Shown here one piece after another: positions 1 through 10,891 of a DNA stretch of 64,000 nt. The stretch lies in assembly GCF_009834125.1 (NCBI RefSeq), contig NZ_CP047146.1, forward strand, positions 7,782,501-7,846,500. Direction: 5' to 3'. Source of the DNA: Streptomyces sp. GS7. Its GTDB lineage: Bacteria; Actinomycetota; Actinomycetes; Streptomycetales; Streptomycetaceae. The position numbers were made by a program, and so were the translations under genes. The number at the start of each line of letters is the position of its first letter. Position 1 is the first letter of the stretch. The notes under the pieces are model-generated. The model had not been told where the DNA came from. It made no database searches and saw only the letters and a program-made list of their open reading frames with translations.

Positions 1-79
1 GCGGGAAGTGCTTGACCAGGTCCCGGACTTCGAGGAGGGGTTCGGGTGCGGGAGCGGACGCGGGGTCACCGGGCGCCAT
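1..79 (-). CDS. Peptide ABC transporter ATPase, OppF-like (5' end only)
   Basis: Only the first 26 codons are inside the window; the gene continues past base 1. The ATG at 79 opens a reading frame with the segment LLEVRDLVKHFP, the usual first beta-strand of an OppF/DppF-type ATPase. It starts 14 bases inside the end of the preceding oppD-like gene, so the two are very probably translationally coupled and this is the fifth and last gene of the operon. The family supplies the second nucleotide-binding subunit of a heterodimeric oligopeptide importer. The assignment comes from the N-terminal motif plus operon position. Confidence 0.75.
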   Translation of the reverse strand, partial: MAPGDPASAPAPEPLLEVRDLVKHFP

Positions 80-1097
80 CGAAGATCTCCTTTCCGCCGT
101 CGAGGGTCTCTCTCCAGAAGTGGCAGGCGCTGGCCCGCTCCGGGCCGGCCTCATAGAGCGGCGGCGGATCCGTACGGCAGATGTCGCGGGCCAGCGGGCA
201 GCGGGGGTGGAAGGCGCAGCCCGGCGGGATGGCGGTGAGGTTCGGGGGCAGGCCCTTGATCGCGTAGAGTTCCCGGCCCTTGTGGCCGAGGCGCGGGATG
301 GACTCCAGCAGGCCGCGGGTGTACGGGTGGGCGGGCGCCTTGTAGAGCTGGTGGACGGGGGCGGTCTCGACGATCCGGCCGGCGTACATCACGGCGATGG
401 TGTCGGCGACGTCGGCGACCACGCCGAGGTCGTGGGTGATCAGGATGAGCCCCATGGTGAACTCCCGCTGGAGCTCGGCGAGCAGGTCCATCACCTGCGC
501 CTGGACGGTGACGTCCAGCGCCGTGGTCGGCTCGTCGGCGATGATCAGGTCGGGGCGCAGCGCCAGCGCCATCGCGATCATGATGCGCTGGCGCATCCCG
601 CCGGAGAACTGGTGCGGATAGTCCCCCACCCGCTCCCGGGCCGCCGGGATGCCGACCCGCTCCATCAGCTCCACGGCCCGGCCGCGGGCTTTCTTGCGGG
701 ACATCCCCTCGTGGACCTCGAACATCTCCCCCAGCTGCGCGCCGACGCTGAGCACCGGGTTCAGCGAGGAGAGCGCGTCCTGGAAGATCATCGCCATCCT
801 GGCGCCGCGGACCCTGCGCCGCTCCTCCTTGCCCAGTGTGAGCAGATCGCGCCCCTGGAAGAGGATCTCGCCGCCGGTCACGAAGCCCGGCGGCGAGTCG
901 AGGATGCCCATCACGGCCTGGGCGGTGACGGACTTCCCGGAGCCGGACTCGCCGAGCACCGCCAGCGTCCGCCCGGCGGCCACGGTGTAGCTGACGCCGT
1001 TGACGGCCCTGGCCACCCCGTCCCGGGTACGGAACTCCACCCGCAGGTCCCGGACTTCGAGCAGGGGCTCCCCGTGCCGCTCGCCGCCGTTCGTCAT
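66..1097 (-). CDS. Peptide ABC transporter ATPase, OppD-like
   Basis: This is a 343-aa cytoplasmic ATPase that powers oligopeptide or dipeptide import. Visible motifs are Walker A GESGSGKS (about residues 49-56), the ABC signature FSGGMRQR, Walker B LIIADEPTT and the H-loop ITHDLG. The C-terminal oligopeptide-transporter extension has the CAFHPRCPLA cysteine motif typical of OppD/DppD. The start is the ATG at 1097, 11 bases beyond the end of the OppC-like gene. It lies in a five-gene operon in the order binding protein, OppB, OppC, OppD, OppF. The substrate cannot be read from the sequence. A paralog of the Streptomyces bldK peptide importer is possible, but bldK has a different gene order as I recall it. 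Confidence 0.92.
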   Translation of the reverse strand: MTNGGERHGEPLLEVRDLRVEFRTRDGVARAVNGVSYTVAAGRTLAVLGESGSGKSVTAQAVMGILDSPPGFVTGGEILFQGRDLLTLGKEERRRVRGARMAMIFQDALSSLNPVLSVGAQLGEMFEVHEGMSRKKARGRAVELMERVGIPAARERVGDYPHQFSGGMRQRIMIAMALALRPDLIIADEPTTALDVTVQAQVMDLLAELQREFTMGLILITHDLGVVADVADTIAVMYAGRIVETAPVHQLYKAPAHPYTRGLLESIPRLGHKGRELYAIKGLPPNLTAIPPGCAFHPRCPLARDICRTDPPPLYEAGPERASACHFWRETLDGGKEIFDGAR

Positions 1098-1108
1098 CTG
1101 CCGCCTCC

Positions 1109-2089
1109 TCAGCGCAACTTGGGGTCGAGGGCGTCGCGGACCGCGTCGCCGAGCATGATGAACGCCAGCACCGTGATGCTCAGCGCGCCCGCGGGCCACA
1201 GCAGCATGTGCGGTGCGTTGCGGATGTAGGTCGAGGCGGTGGAGATGTCGATGCCCCAGGAGACGGTGGGGGGTTTCAGTCCGGCGCCCAGATACGACAG
1301 CGTCGCCTCCAGCGCGATGTACGTGCCGAGCGCGATGGTGGCGACGACGATCACCGGGGCGACGGCGTTCGGCGCGATGTGCCGCAGCAGCATCCGCCCG
1401 TTGCCCGCGCCCAGTGCCCGCGCGGCCTGGACGTAGTCGTTGTGCCTGGCGGTGACGACGGAGCCGCGGGCGATCCGGGCGATCTGCGGCCAGCCCAGCA
1501 GGACGATGAAGCCGACCACCGGCCAGACGGTGGTGCTGGTGACGACGGACAGGAAGACCAGGCCGCCGAGCAGCACCGGGATGCCGAAGAAGATGTCGGC
1601 GAGGCGGGAGAGCAGGGTGTCCCACCAGCCGCCGAAGAAGCCGGCCAGCCCGCCGAGCAGGCTGCCCAGCAGGGCGGCGCCGGCGGTGGCGCAGGTGCCG
1701 ACGGTGATGGAGGCGCGGGCGCCGTAGACGACCCGGGTGTAGACGTCCCGGCCCTGGGTGTCGTAGCCGAAGGGGTGGCCGGGCGCGGCGCCCTCCTGGG
1801 CCTTGGACAGGTCGGCGCGGTAGGGGTTGCCGGTGGCGATCAGCTGCGGCCAGATCGCGATGACCACGAGGAAGACGATCACCAGCGCACAGACCACGAA
1901 GACCGGGTTGCGGCGCAGGTCGTGCCAGGCGTCGCTCCACAGGCTGCGGGGTTTGCCGGTGGGCTCGCCGCCGGGCGGCGGGCCGGCGGCGGGCGCCCGC
2001 TCCAGCGACTCGGCCTCGCCGATGGCCAGGGCGGCGGTGCCGCCGTCGCCGTGGCCGATGGCTTCCTTGGGGACGTAGCTCTCAGGCAT
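1109..2089 (-). CDS. Peptide ABC transporter permease, OppC-like
   Basis: This is a 326-aa inner-membrane permease of the OppC/DppC type. A hydrophilic N-terminal region (about 60 residues) is followed by a first membrane segment near VFVVCALVIVFLVVIAIW and about five more. The binding-protein-dependent transport signature is visible around YVQAARALGAGNGRMLLRHIAPN (quoted in part: AARALGAG), the cytoplasmic coupling loop that docks on the ATPase. The ATG at 2089 overlaps the end of the OppB-like gene by 8 bases, so the two permeases are probably made stoichiometrically. Confidence 0.93.
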   Translation of the reverse strand: MPESYVPKEAIGHGDGGTAALAIGEAESLERAPAAGPPPGGEPTGKPRSLWSDAWHDLRRNPVFVVCALVIVFLVVIAIWPQLIATGNPYRADLSKAQEGAAPGHPFGYDTQGRDVYTRVVYGARASITVGTCATAGAALLGSLLGGLAGFFGGWWDTLLSRLADIFFGIPVLLGGLVFLSVVTSTTVWPVVGFIVLLGWPQIARIARGSVVTARHNDYVQAARALGAGNGRMLLRHIAPNAVAPVIVVATIALGTYIALEATLSYLGAGLKPPTVSWGIDISTASTYIRNAPHMLLWPAGALSITVLAFIMLGDAVRDALDPKLR

Positions 2090-3005
2090 AGCGGATCCTC
2101 GGGTCGAGGACGGCGTACAGCAGGTCGACCAGCAGGTTGGCGATCAGGAACACCAGGACCAGGATCGTCACGAAGCCCACCACGGTCGGCGAGTTCTGCC
2201 GGAGGATGCCCTGGTAGAGCTGGTAGCCGACGCCGTGGATGTTGAAGATGCGCTCGGTGACGATGGCGCCGCCCATCAGCGCGCCGATGTCGGTGCCGAT
2301 GAAGGTGACGACCGGGATCAGTGAGTTCCGCAGCAGATGGCGGGTGATGACCCGGTGCCGGGGCAGGCCCTTGGCGACGGCCGTGCGGACGTAGTCGGCG
2401 CGGGCGTTCTCCGCGATCGAGGTGCGGGTCAGCCGGGTGACGTAGGCGAGCGAGACCAGCGCCAGGACCAGCCCGGGAAGCAGGAGTTGGCCGAGCGGCG
2501 CCTCGGTCGCGACGGTCGGCGCGGCCCATTCCCACTTCACGCCGAACACGAACTGCAGCAGATAGCCGCTGACGAACGTCGGGATCGAGACGACGACGAG
2601 GGTGAGGACCAGCACCGTGGTGTCCACCCCCCGGCCGCGCCGCAGCCCGCTGAACACCCCCAGCACGATGCCCACCACCATCTCGATGGCGATCGCGACG
2701 ATGGTCAGCCGGAGGGTGACCGGAAAGGCCGTGGACATCAGCTCGGTGACCGACTGGCCGTTGAACGCGGTGCCGAAGTTCCCCTGGAAGATCTGCCCCA
2801 TGTAGTGCGGATACTGCTTCCACAGCGGCTGGTCGAGAAAGAGGTCGTGGCGGATCTGCGCGGCCGTGGCCGGGTCCGGCGCCCGGTCGCCGAACATCGC
2901 GGCGACAGGATCGCCCAGCGCGTAGACCATGAAGAAGATCAGAAACGTACTGCCGACGAAGACCGGGATCATCTGGAGCAGCCGGCGGATCACATAACGT
3001 CCCAT
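2082..3005 (-). CDS. Peptide ABC transporter permease, OppB-like
   Basis: This is a 307-aa permease of the OppB/DppB family with six predicted membrane helices. It has the classic N-terminus MGRYVIRRLLQMIPVFVGS and the EAA-type coupling loop around RADYVRTAVAKGLPRHRV. The predicted large extracytoplasmic loop after helix 1 contains the family segment on FLDQPLWKQYPHYMGQ. It starts 28 bases after the stop of the binding-protein gene and overlaps the next permease by 8 bases, which supports a single transcript. Confidence 0.93.
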   Translation of the reverse strand: MGRYVIRRLLQMIPVFVGSTFLIFFMVYALGDPVAAMFGDRAPDPATAAQIRHDLFLDQPLWKQYPHYMGQIFQGNFGTAFNGQSVTELMSTAFPVTLRLTIVAIAIEMVVGIVLGVFSGLRRGRGVDTTVLVLTLVVVSIPTFVSGYLLQFVFGVKWEWAAPTVATEAPLGQLLLPGLVLALVSLAYVTRLTRTSIAENARADYVRTAVAKGLPRHRVITRHLLRNSLIPVVTFIGTDIGALMGGAIVTERIFNIHGVGYQLYQGILRQNSPTVVGFVTILVLVFLIANLLVDLLYAVLDPRIRYA

Positions 3006-3033
3006 GAACGAGCCTCACTTCACGGTCAGCCGG

Positions 3034-4656
3034 TCAGCCGACCTTGATCTCGTTGTAGACCGGCACGCTGAAGGGGTTCAGCGACACATTGCTGATGCGC
3101 TCCGAATAGCCGCCGCTGCCGTTCTGGTACCACAGCGGAATGGCCGGCATCTGCTCGGCCAGGATCCTCTCCGCTTCCTGGAACGTGGCCACCGCCTGGC
3201 GGGTGTCCGGCGCGGCGTTGGCCTTGTCGACGAGTTTGTCGAAGGCGGGGTTGCTGAACTTTCCGTCGTTGGACGAGGCATTGGTGTAATACAGCGGCTG
3301 CAGGAAGTTCTGGATCAGTGGATAGTCCATCTGCCAGCCGGCCCGGAACGGCCCGGTCAGCGCTCTCGCGCTGATCTTGTTCCGGAAGTCCGCGAAGGTC
3401 CCGACCGGGTCCCCGACGCACGCCTTGTCGTTCCCCAGCGTCTTGTTGATGCTGTTGCAGACCGCGTCCACCCAGTCCTTGTGCGAGCCGGTGTCCGCGT
3501 TGTACGTGATGGTCATCCGGCCGCCGGGCAGGCCGCCGCCCTCCTGGATGAGCTGCCGGGCCTTGGCCGCGTCGAACACGCAGGCGTCGCCGCACAGCCC
3601 TTCCTTGAAGCCGCCGGCGGCGCCCAGCACCGGCGAGGTCCAGTCGGTCGCCGGCGTCCGGGTGTTCTGGAAGATCTCCTTGGTGATCTGCTGCCGGTCG
3701 ATCGCCATCGAGATGCCGCGGCGCACCTTCTCCCTTCCCGGCGCGCCCCATTTGGGGTCGTACATGGGGAAGGTGATGGTCTGGATGATCCCGGCCGGCT
3801 GGTTGATGTACCGGTTCCCCAGGTCCTTCTTCACGTTCTTGAGCTGCGCGGCGGGAATGTCGTCCACCAGGTCGAGATTTCCTGCCTGGAGATCGGTGTA
3901 GGCGGTGTTGTTGTCGGTGTAGACCCGCAGATCGATCCCGCCGTTCCGCGCCGGGTCCGAACCCGGGTACTTCTGCCACTTCCGCATCTTCAGCACGGTG
4001 CCCTTGGTGTACGAGTCCACCACGTACGGGCCGTTGCCGATCGGCTTCTTCAGCCAGGCGTCGTGCTGCTGGAAGAACGCCTGCGGCAGCGGCATGAACG
4101 CCGAATAGCCCAGGGTGTCGGGCCAGCTGGAGAACTTCTGGTTGAGCTTGACGGTGAAGGTCCGCTCGTCCTTCACCTGGAGCCCGGAGAGGGTCTTGGC
4201 GGTGGCCGCGCCATGGTCCGGATGGACCCGGTCGTAGCCGTCGATGTACTGGAAGAAGGCCGCGTTCTTCTGCTTGTTGTCCAGCAGCGCGCCGTAATTC
4301 CAGGCGTCCACGAACGACTTCGCGGTGACCTTCTCCCCGTTGCTGAACGTCCAGCCGGGCTTCAGCGTCACCGTGTAGTTCTGCGCGTCCGCCGTCTCGA
4401 TCCGGTCGGCGAGGACGTTCTCCGCGGCCCCGGTCTTCGGGTCGTAGCGCTTGAGCCCGCGCATCAGCATTTCCAGGACCTTGCCGCCCTGCACCTCGTT
4501 GGTGTTCGCCGGCTCCAGCGGGTTCTGCGGGTCCCCCCAGGAGGAGCTCACCACCCCGGACGTGTCCGTACCACCGCCTCCGCCCCCGCAGGCCGTGGCC
4601 GCCAGCGCGACGGCTCCAGCGCATACGGCCCACTTCGTGCGCACGGCTCCGCGCAT
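3034..4656 (-). CDS. Peptide-binding lipoprotein (SBP family 5)
   Basis: This is a 540-aa extracytoplasmic substrate-binding protein of the OppA/DppA type, first gene of the operon. I place the start at the ATG at 4656 because it is preceded by AAAGGAGGCGCC. A longer in-frame start at 4707 would put extra charged residues before the signal peptide. The signal sequence ends in the lipobox ATAC followed by a glycine-rich tether, so the mature protein is lipid-anchored. Family features include the GPYVVDSYTKG segment and the C-terminal AIPLWYQNG region. It should bind short peptides, but specificity is not predictable by eye. Confidence 0.92.
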   Translation of the reverse strand: MRGAVRTKWAVCAGAVALAATACGGGGGGTDTSGVVSSSWGDPQNPLEPANTNEVQGGKVLEMLMRGLKRYDPKTGAAENVLADRIETADAQNYTVTLKPGWTFSNGEKVTAKSFVDAWNYGALLDNKQKNAAFFQYIDGYDRVHPDHGAATAKTLSGLQVKDERTFTVKLNQKFSSWPDTLGYSAFMPLPQAFFQQHDAWLKKPIGNGPYVVDSYTKGTVLKMRKWQKYPGSDPARNGGIDLRVYTDNNTAYTDLQAGNLDLVDDIPAAQLKNVKKDLGNRYINQPAGIIQTITFPMYDPKWGAPGREKVRRGISMAIDRQQITKEIFQNTRTPATDWTSPVLGAAGGFKEGLCGDACVFDAAKARQLIQEGGGLPGGRMTITYNADTGSHKDWVDAVCNSINKTLGNDKACVGDPVGTFADFRNKISARALTGPFRAGWQMDYPLIQNFLQPLYYTNASSNDGKFSNPAFDKLVDKANAAPDTRQAVATFQEAERILAEQMPAIPLWYQNGSGGYSERISNVSLNPFSVPVYNEIKVG

Positions 4657-4800
4657 GGCGCCTCCTTTGGTCCGGACTCCGGGTTCACACGTAGCCGCAG
4701 CGACCACACGTAGCCCACATCAGAGCCCAAACCAGCACGTGTCGCACTCCGGAGTCGACCGCCACTGCTCCGAAATCCCGAGAAACCGCCCGGATGACGG

Positions 4801-4836
4801 AAGCGCCCCGCCGGACATCAGTCCGGCGGGGCGCTT
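4801..4836. terminator. Perfect hairpin terminator after typA
   Basis: A 16-bp perfect inverted repeat (AAGCGCCCCGCCGGAC / GTCCGGCGGGGCGCTT) with a 4-base loop lies 18 bases past the typA stop codon and upstream of the peptide-binding lipoprotein gene. It lacks a long T-run, as is common in Streptomyces. It should separate typA transcription from the opp operon. Confidence 0.88.
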
Positions 4837-4853
4837 CAACGCGTCAGTGGCGG

Positions 4854-6767
<1,914 letters not shown>

Positions 6768-6950
6768 AGTGCGGCGCTTCTCCCGGAATCGTGGATGGCG
6801 GCGCGTACGGTCCGGTACGCGCGCCCGCCGGGCATATCGACGCCACGGCCTATCCCATGGTACGGGGCTGCGGCGGAAAAGGCCGCCCCAGCCCGTACAC
6901 AGCGCCTCTGACCTGCGCTTTCTTACCGATTATTACCTCTGGTGTGGCCC

Positions 6951-9299
6951 TTACTTCTTGTAGCCGATGTCCTGGAAGCGGGGGGAGGCGAAGCCGTACG
7001 CGCCGATGTTGGCGAGCGACTTCCTGGTGGCCACCAGTTCCGGCCGCTGGTACAGCGGAATCGATCCGGCGGCGGCCCAGATCCGGGCGTCCGCCTGCTC
7101 GACCAGGGTGCGCGCGGCGTCCGGGTCCAGCTCGGAGGCGGCCTGGTCGAAGAGCTGGTCGATGTGGTCGGTGCCGACCCGGGTGTAGTTCTGCTCGACG
7201 GTCAGCGAACCGTCCGGCGCCGGCTGCGGCTTGGCGAAGATCGGCCGGGCGTCGGTCGCCGGGAAGGCGGTGCCGGGCCAGGAGTAGAGCGCCAGGTCGT
7301 AGTCGCCGGAGGCGATGTGGTCCTGGAAGTAGCTGGCGTCCGGGACCCGCTGGATCGAGGTCCGCACGCCGATCTTGTTGAGCATCCCGGTGATCCGCCG
7401 GCCCACCGCGCGCAGCTGCTCGGACCCGGCCCCGTCGGGCAGCACGAAGCGCAGCGCCAGCGGCTTGCCGTCCTTGCGCAGCACCGGCGCCCGGCCCGGC
7501 CGGTCCGCTGCCGCCGCCTCCGGGGACCGCTCGGCGCGCGTCTGCCGGGCCGCCGCGTGGTCGGCGGAGCCCGGCAGGTGCGGCGCCTGCCCGGTCTCGA
7601 TCAGCTCGGCGGCGCCCAGCGCCTGCGCGGCCCGCTTCTTGTACCGCCGGTACTTGGCGTACGCCGCGGAGCCGGTGTCCCCGGCAGCCGCCGCCTTCTC
7701 GTCGGCCGCCCCGGCCTTGTAGAACACGGCGCTCTGCCGCAGCAGCGCGGCCTGCTGGACCTCGGAGCCGACCGCCCCGGCGAAGGACAGCGGGGCGTCC
7801 GCCGGGCCCGGGCGGGTGCCGTCCTCCTGGTCGTCGTGCCCGGCGGCGGTGCCGAGGTGGCCGGCGCGGGCGGCGTGCGCCGGGTTGCGGCCGTCCGACC
7901 GGGCGTCGCCGGACTGGTCGGCGGAGGTCCCGTTGCCGGACCGGTCCGTCCTGGACTCCTTGCGGTAGCCCTCGTCGCCCTGGTCGTCCGCCACGTCCGG
8001 CGGCACCGCCCGCCCGGCGCCGGCCTTCTCCCCCGCCTCCCCCGAACCGCTGCCGCCCGCCGGCTTCCAGCCGGCGTCGGCGAGCAGCTTCCTGGCCGCC
8101 TCCGGGTCCGCGTCGCCGAGCGCGTCACTGTGGTCCTCGTAGCCGTGCTGCCCGGCCATCAGCAGATGGCTGCCGAGCGGCCGGGACGGCAGGTCCAGCG
8201 GCTTGAGGACGGTGTCGGCGAGCGCCTGCCGGTCGAGGGCGCGGGCCACCGCGCGGCGCACCCGGTCGTCGGAGAGCGGTCCGGCGCCGCCGTTGAGGGC
8301 GAGCTGGGTGTAGGCGGGCTCCAGGGCCTTGCGGACGGTGTAGCCGCGCAGCCCGGCGGCCCGGTCCGGGGCCGCGGCCTTGGCGTCGGCCGCCTTGGCG
8401 TCACCGCTGCCGCCGGCGTCGGTGATCCGCCGGGCGCCGGCCGGGTCGACCGCGGCGACGTCGACGGTCCCGGCGGACAGCGCCGCCACCCGCTTGTCGC
8501 GGGGCAGCGCCGCGAGCACCAGCCGGTCGAGCCGGGCCGCGTCGCCCCACCACTTCGGGTTCCGTACGAGCGTGACGGTGCCGCGGTCGGCGTCCCGCTG
8601 CTGGACGCTGAACGGGCCTGCGCCGACCGCGAGTTGGCTCCGCGACTTGTCGTTGAAGGCGTGCGGGCTGCCCATCACGCCCTTCGGGTAGAGCGGCGTG
8701 AAGAGCGACTGCCAGTCGGCGTACGGCCGGGCGAAGGTGACCTTGACCTGGTGCGGCCTGGCGCCCGCCTCGACCTTGGCGATCCGGTCGTACCCGGCGT
8801 TGCGGGCGGTCCAGTACGCGTTGTCCTTGCCGCGCAGCGCGTTCCACTGGGCAAGGAAGTCGGCGGCCTCGACGGGCCGCCCGTCGCTCCACCGCGCCTT
8901 GGGGTTCAGCTGGTAGGTGACGACCTGCTTGGGCTCGCGGGCGCTGACGTCCGCGGCGTCGAGGTAGTCGGCGTTGCGCTGCGGCCGGCCGTTGGCGTCG
9001 ACGGTGAACAGGCTGGGCAGGACGGCTCCGGTGATGCGGGCGGTGGTGGCGTCGGCGTCGCTCTGGAAGGCGTTGAAGGTGCCGGGCACCGCGTCGATCG
9101 CCCAGCGCACGGTGCCGCCGTCCTTCAGCTCCCCGCGCGGGGCAGGCGCGATGTCCTGGGACTCGGCGACGGACGCCGCGGTGTCCTTCTCGCTGCAACC
9201 GGCCAGCGCCGGCATCGGCAGCAGCACTCCCGCCGCGATGAGCGCGGCACAGCGGCGCCGCCGGCACGCCGCACGGCCTGAGCTGACGTGGTCGGTCAT
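6951..9299 (-). CDS. Large peptide-binding lipoprotein (SBP family 5) with insertions
   Basis: This is a 782-aa extracytoplasmic solute-binding protein. The ATG at 9299 follows CGGAGGTAACAGTC, a good ribosome site. The signal peptide ends in the lipobox LAGC at about residue 36, so it is a lipoprotein. N- and C-terminal parts look like the SBP_bac_5 fold (GRPQRNADYLDA, WSDGRPVEAADFLAQWNALR; C-terminal FASPRFQDIGYKK). It is some 200 residues longer than usual. The excess is a Gly/Asp/Arg-rich, low-complexity stretch near residues 415-520 and an Ala/Lys-rich stretch near 550-605. No permease or ATPase gene adjoins it, so it may serve the nearby opp system or act alone. Confidence 0.88.
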   Translation of the reverse strand: MTDHVSSGRAACRRRRCAALIAAGVLLPMPALAGCSEKDTAASVAESQDIAPAPRGELKDGGTVRWAIDAVPGTFNAFQSDADATTARITGAVLPSLFTVDANGRPQRNADYLDAADVSAREPKQVVTYQLNPKARWSDGRPVEAADFLAQWNALRGKDNAYWTARNAGYDRIAKVEAGARPHQVKVTFARPYADWQSLFTPLYPKGVMGSPHAFNDKSRSQLAVGAGPFSVQQRDADRGTVTLVRNPKWWGDAARLDRLVLAALPRDKRVAALSAGTVDVAAVDPAGARRITDAGGSGDAKAADAKAAAPDRAAGLRGYTVRKALEPAYTQLALNGGAGPLSDDRVRRAVARALDRQALADTVLKPLDLPSRPLGSHLLMAGQHGYEDHSDALGDADPEAARKLLADAGWKPAGGSGSGEAGEKAGAGRAVPPDVADDQGDEGYRKESRTDRSGNGTSADQSGDARSDGRNPAHAARAGHLGTAAGHDDQEDGTRPGPADAPLSFAGAVGSEVQQAALLRQSAVFYKAGAADEKAAAAGDTGSAAYAKYRRYKKRAAQALGAAELIETGQAPHLPGSADHAAARQTRAERSPEAAAADRPGRAPVLRKDGKPLALRFVLPDGAGSEQLRAVGRRITGMLNKIGVRTSIQRVPDASYFQDHIASGDYDLALYSWPGTAFPATDARPIFAKPQPAPDGSLTVEQNYTRVGTDHIDQLFDQAASELDPDAARTLVEQADARIWAAAGSIPLYQRPELVATRKSLANIGAYGFASPRFQDIGYKK

Positions 9300-9687
9300 G
9301 ACTGTTACCTCCGGGCTCGCCCGCGCCGCGCCGAGCCGCAGCAACACGTCCGGCCGACTTTGCGGCTCATCACATCTATGGGCCCCCTACTGAAGGTGAA
9401 CGACACGCCCCCCAGCGCCCGACACGGCGACGGCCGCCCGCAAGGCCACCCGCCCGGCCCAACAAAGGCTCCGCCAGGTGCCGGAGGGGGGCCGGTGCAG
9501 CTCGTCGGACACACCGTCACACGCCCGCGTACGCACGGGAGTTCGACACGCAATACAGCGTGTGTTCGCCGAAACGCACCGGTTCGAGTCGTAGTCGCGC
9601 CTGACCCCTTCCCAAGCCCTACTGTGACGCGCGACACTCTCGGGCGCATGAGATCGCCCACCACACCTGCAAAAGTGAGGGCACGTT
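9300..9687. other. Divergent intergenic region
   Basis: These 388 bases separate the minus-strand lipoprotein gene from the plus-strand gene set leading to sdhCAB, and must hold two divergent promoters. I see no convincing coding frame, repeat or RNA gene; the only clear signal is the ribosome site just upstream of 9688. Confidence 0.5.
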
Positions 9688-9987
9688 ATGTCCCTTCAGG
9701 ACGACCTGACGGCGGTTGAACGCAGCCTGGACGGACTCGTCCAGGCGGTCGGAAAGCTGGAGACGCGGATCGGCGGCGGGCTGGACATCCGTCGGGTGCG
9801 CAGCGACACGGACCATCTGCGCGAGAGTCTGGCGCTGTTGCGGCAGGGCGTGGCCGCCGGACCCCCGGGCCGCCCCGACAAGGCCGAGGACGAGATGGTG
9901 CCGGTCTCCGACACCCCCTACAACTCCGCGCTGTGGAAGGACGCCGAGGACGAGGGCCTGGGCGCCAAGGACCGGCACGCGCCCTGA
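9688..9987 (+). CDS. Conserved small hypothetical protein upstream of sdh
   Basis: This is a 99-aa acidic, soluble, probably alpha-helical protein. The ATG at 9688 follows AAAGTGAGGGCACGTT, a reasonable ribosome site. The first 60 residues look like an amphipathic helix pair with heptad spacing (DLTAVERSLDGLVQAVGKLE). The tail is charged and flexible. It ends 15 bases before the TTG start of the cytochrome b subunit gene, so it is probably co-transcribed with sdhCAB. No function is recognised. The tight spacing suggests a role tied to the dehydrogenase, which is an inference from position only. Confidence 0.75.
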   Translation: MSLQDDLTAVERSLDGLVQAVGKLETRIGGGLDIRRVRSDTDHLRESLALLRQGVAAGPPGRPDKAEDEMVPVSDTPYNSALWKDAEDEGLGAKDRHAP

Positions 9988-10002
9988 GGACGGAGACCGA
10001 CG

Positions 10003-10830
10003 TTGGCCACTGATATCGAACCCCCACCGCAAACGGACCCGATCGGCGTCCGCCACACCTCGCGCGCCGCCATCCCCGCCCGCCATCTGCGCACCGACCG
10101 CTGGTGGCTGGCGCCGGCCGGCACCGCCGCCGGACTGCTCGCGTTCGTCGTCTACTCGACCTGGCGGGCCTTCGCGAACGCCGACTACTACCACGCCCCG
10201 TACGTCTCGCCGTTCTACTCGCCGTGCCTGGCGCAGAACTGCCACACCATGCGCGGCGGCCCCAACTGGGACATCTTCGGCAGCTGGTGGGGCCTGTCCC
10301 CGGCGCTGCTGATCCTGATCTTCCCGCTGGGCTTCCGGCTGACCTGCTACTACTACCGCAAGGCGTACTACCGCGGCTTCTGGGCCTCGCCGCCGGCCTG
10401 CGCGGTCGCCGAGCCGCACGCCAAGTACACCGGTGAGACCCGCTTCCCGCTGATCCTCCAGAACATCCACCGCTACTTCTTCTACTTCGCGGTGCTGGTC
10501 GCCGGCGTGCTCACCTACGACACGGCGCTGACCTTCCGCGACGCGCACTACGCCTGGGGCCACATGGGCCTGGGCTCGCTCGTCTTCCTCGCCAACATCG
10601 TGCTGATCTGGGCGTACACCCTCTCCTGCCACTCCTGCCGGCACATCGTCGGCGGCCGGCTGCGGCACTTCTCCAAGCACCCGGTGCGCTACCGGCTGTG
10701 GGGCTGGGTCAGCAAGCTCAACGAGCGCCACATGCTGCTCGCCTGGTCCTCGCTGATCAGCGTGGCGGTGGCGGACTTCTACGTGTTCCTGCTGGCCAGC
10801 GGCGCGTTCGAGGATCCGCGCTTCTTCTGA
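10003..10830 (+). CDS. sdhC: Succinate dehydrogenase cytochrome b / membrane anchor subunit
   Basis: This is a 275-aa integral membrane protein that anchors the flavoprotein and iron-sulphur subunits and passes electrons to menaquinone. The start is the TTG at 10003, preceded by GGAG seven bases upstream. About five membrane segments are visible (GTAAGLLAFVVYSTW, LLILIFPLGFRLTCYYY, YFFYFAVLVAGVLTY, LVFLANIVLIWAYTL, WSSLISVAVADFYVFLL). Histidines suited to heme ligation lie in or near them (HRYFFYF, HMGLGSL, CHSCRHIVG). This is the single-polypeptide di-heme anchor type of actinobacterial Sdh rather than separate SdhC and SdhD. Confidence 0.85.
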   Translation: MATDIEPPPQTDPIGVRHTSRAAIPARHLRTDRWWLAPAGTAAGLLAFVVYSTWRAFANADYYHAPYVSPFYSPCLAQNCHTMRGGPNWDIFGSWWGLSPALLILIFPLGFRLTCYYYRKAYYRGFWASPPACAVAEPHAKYTGETRFPLILQNIHRYFFYFAVLVAGVLTYDTALTFRDAHYAWGHMGLGSLVFLANIVLIWAYTLSCHSCRHIVGGRLRHFSKHPVRYRLWGWVSKLNERHMLLAWSSLISVAVADFYVFLLASGAFEDPRFF

Positions 10831-10891
10831 GGCACGCTCCGCGGACGACGGAAGACAACTCCAAGAACCCCAAGGAAAGGTGTGCCCGCTG

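Noticed and set aside
1-4656. Direct naming of the peptide importer as BldK
   Set aside because: The gene order (binding protein first, then two permeases, then two ATPases) differs from the order I recall for bldK; sequence comparison was not possible.
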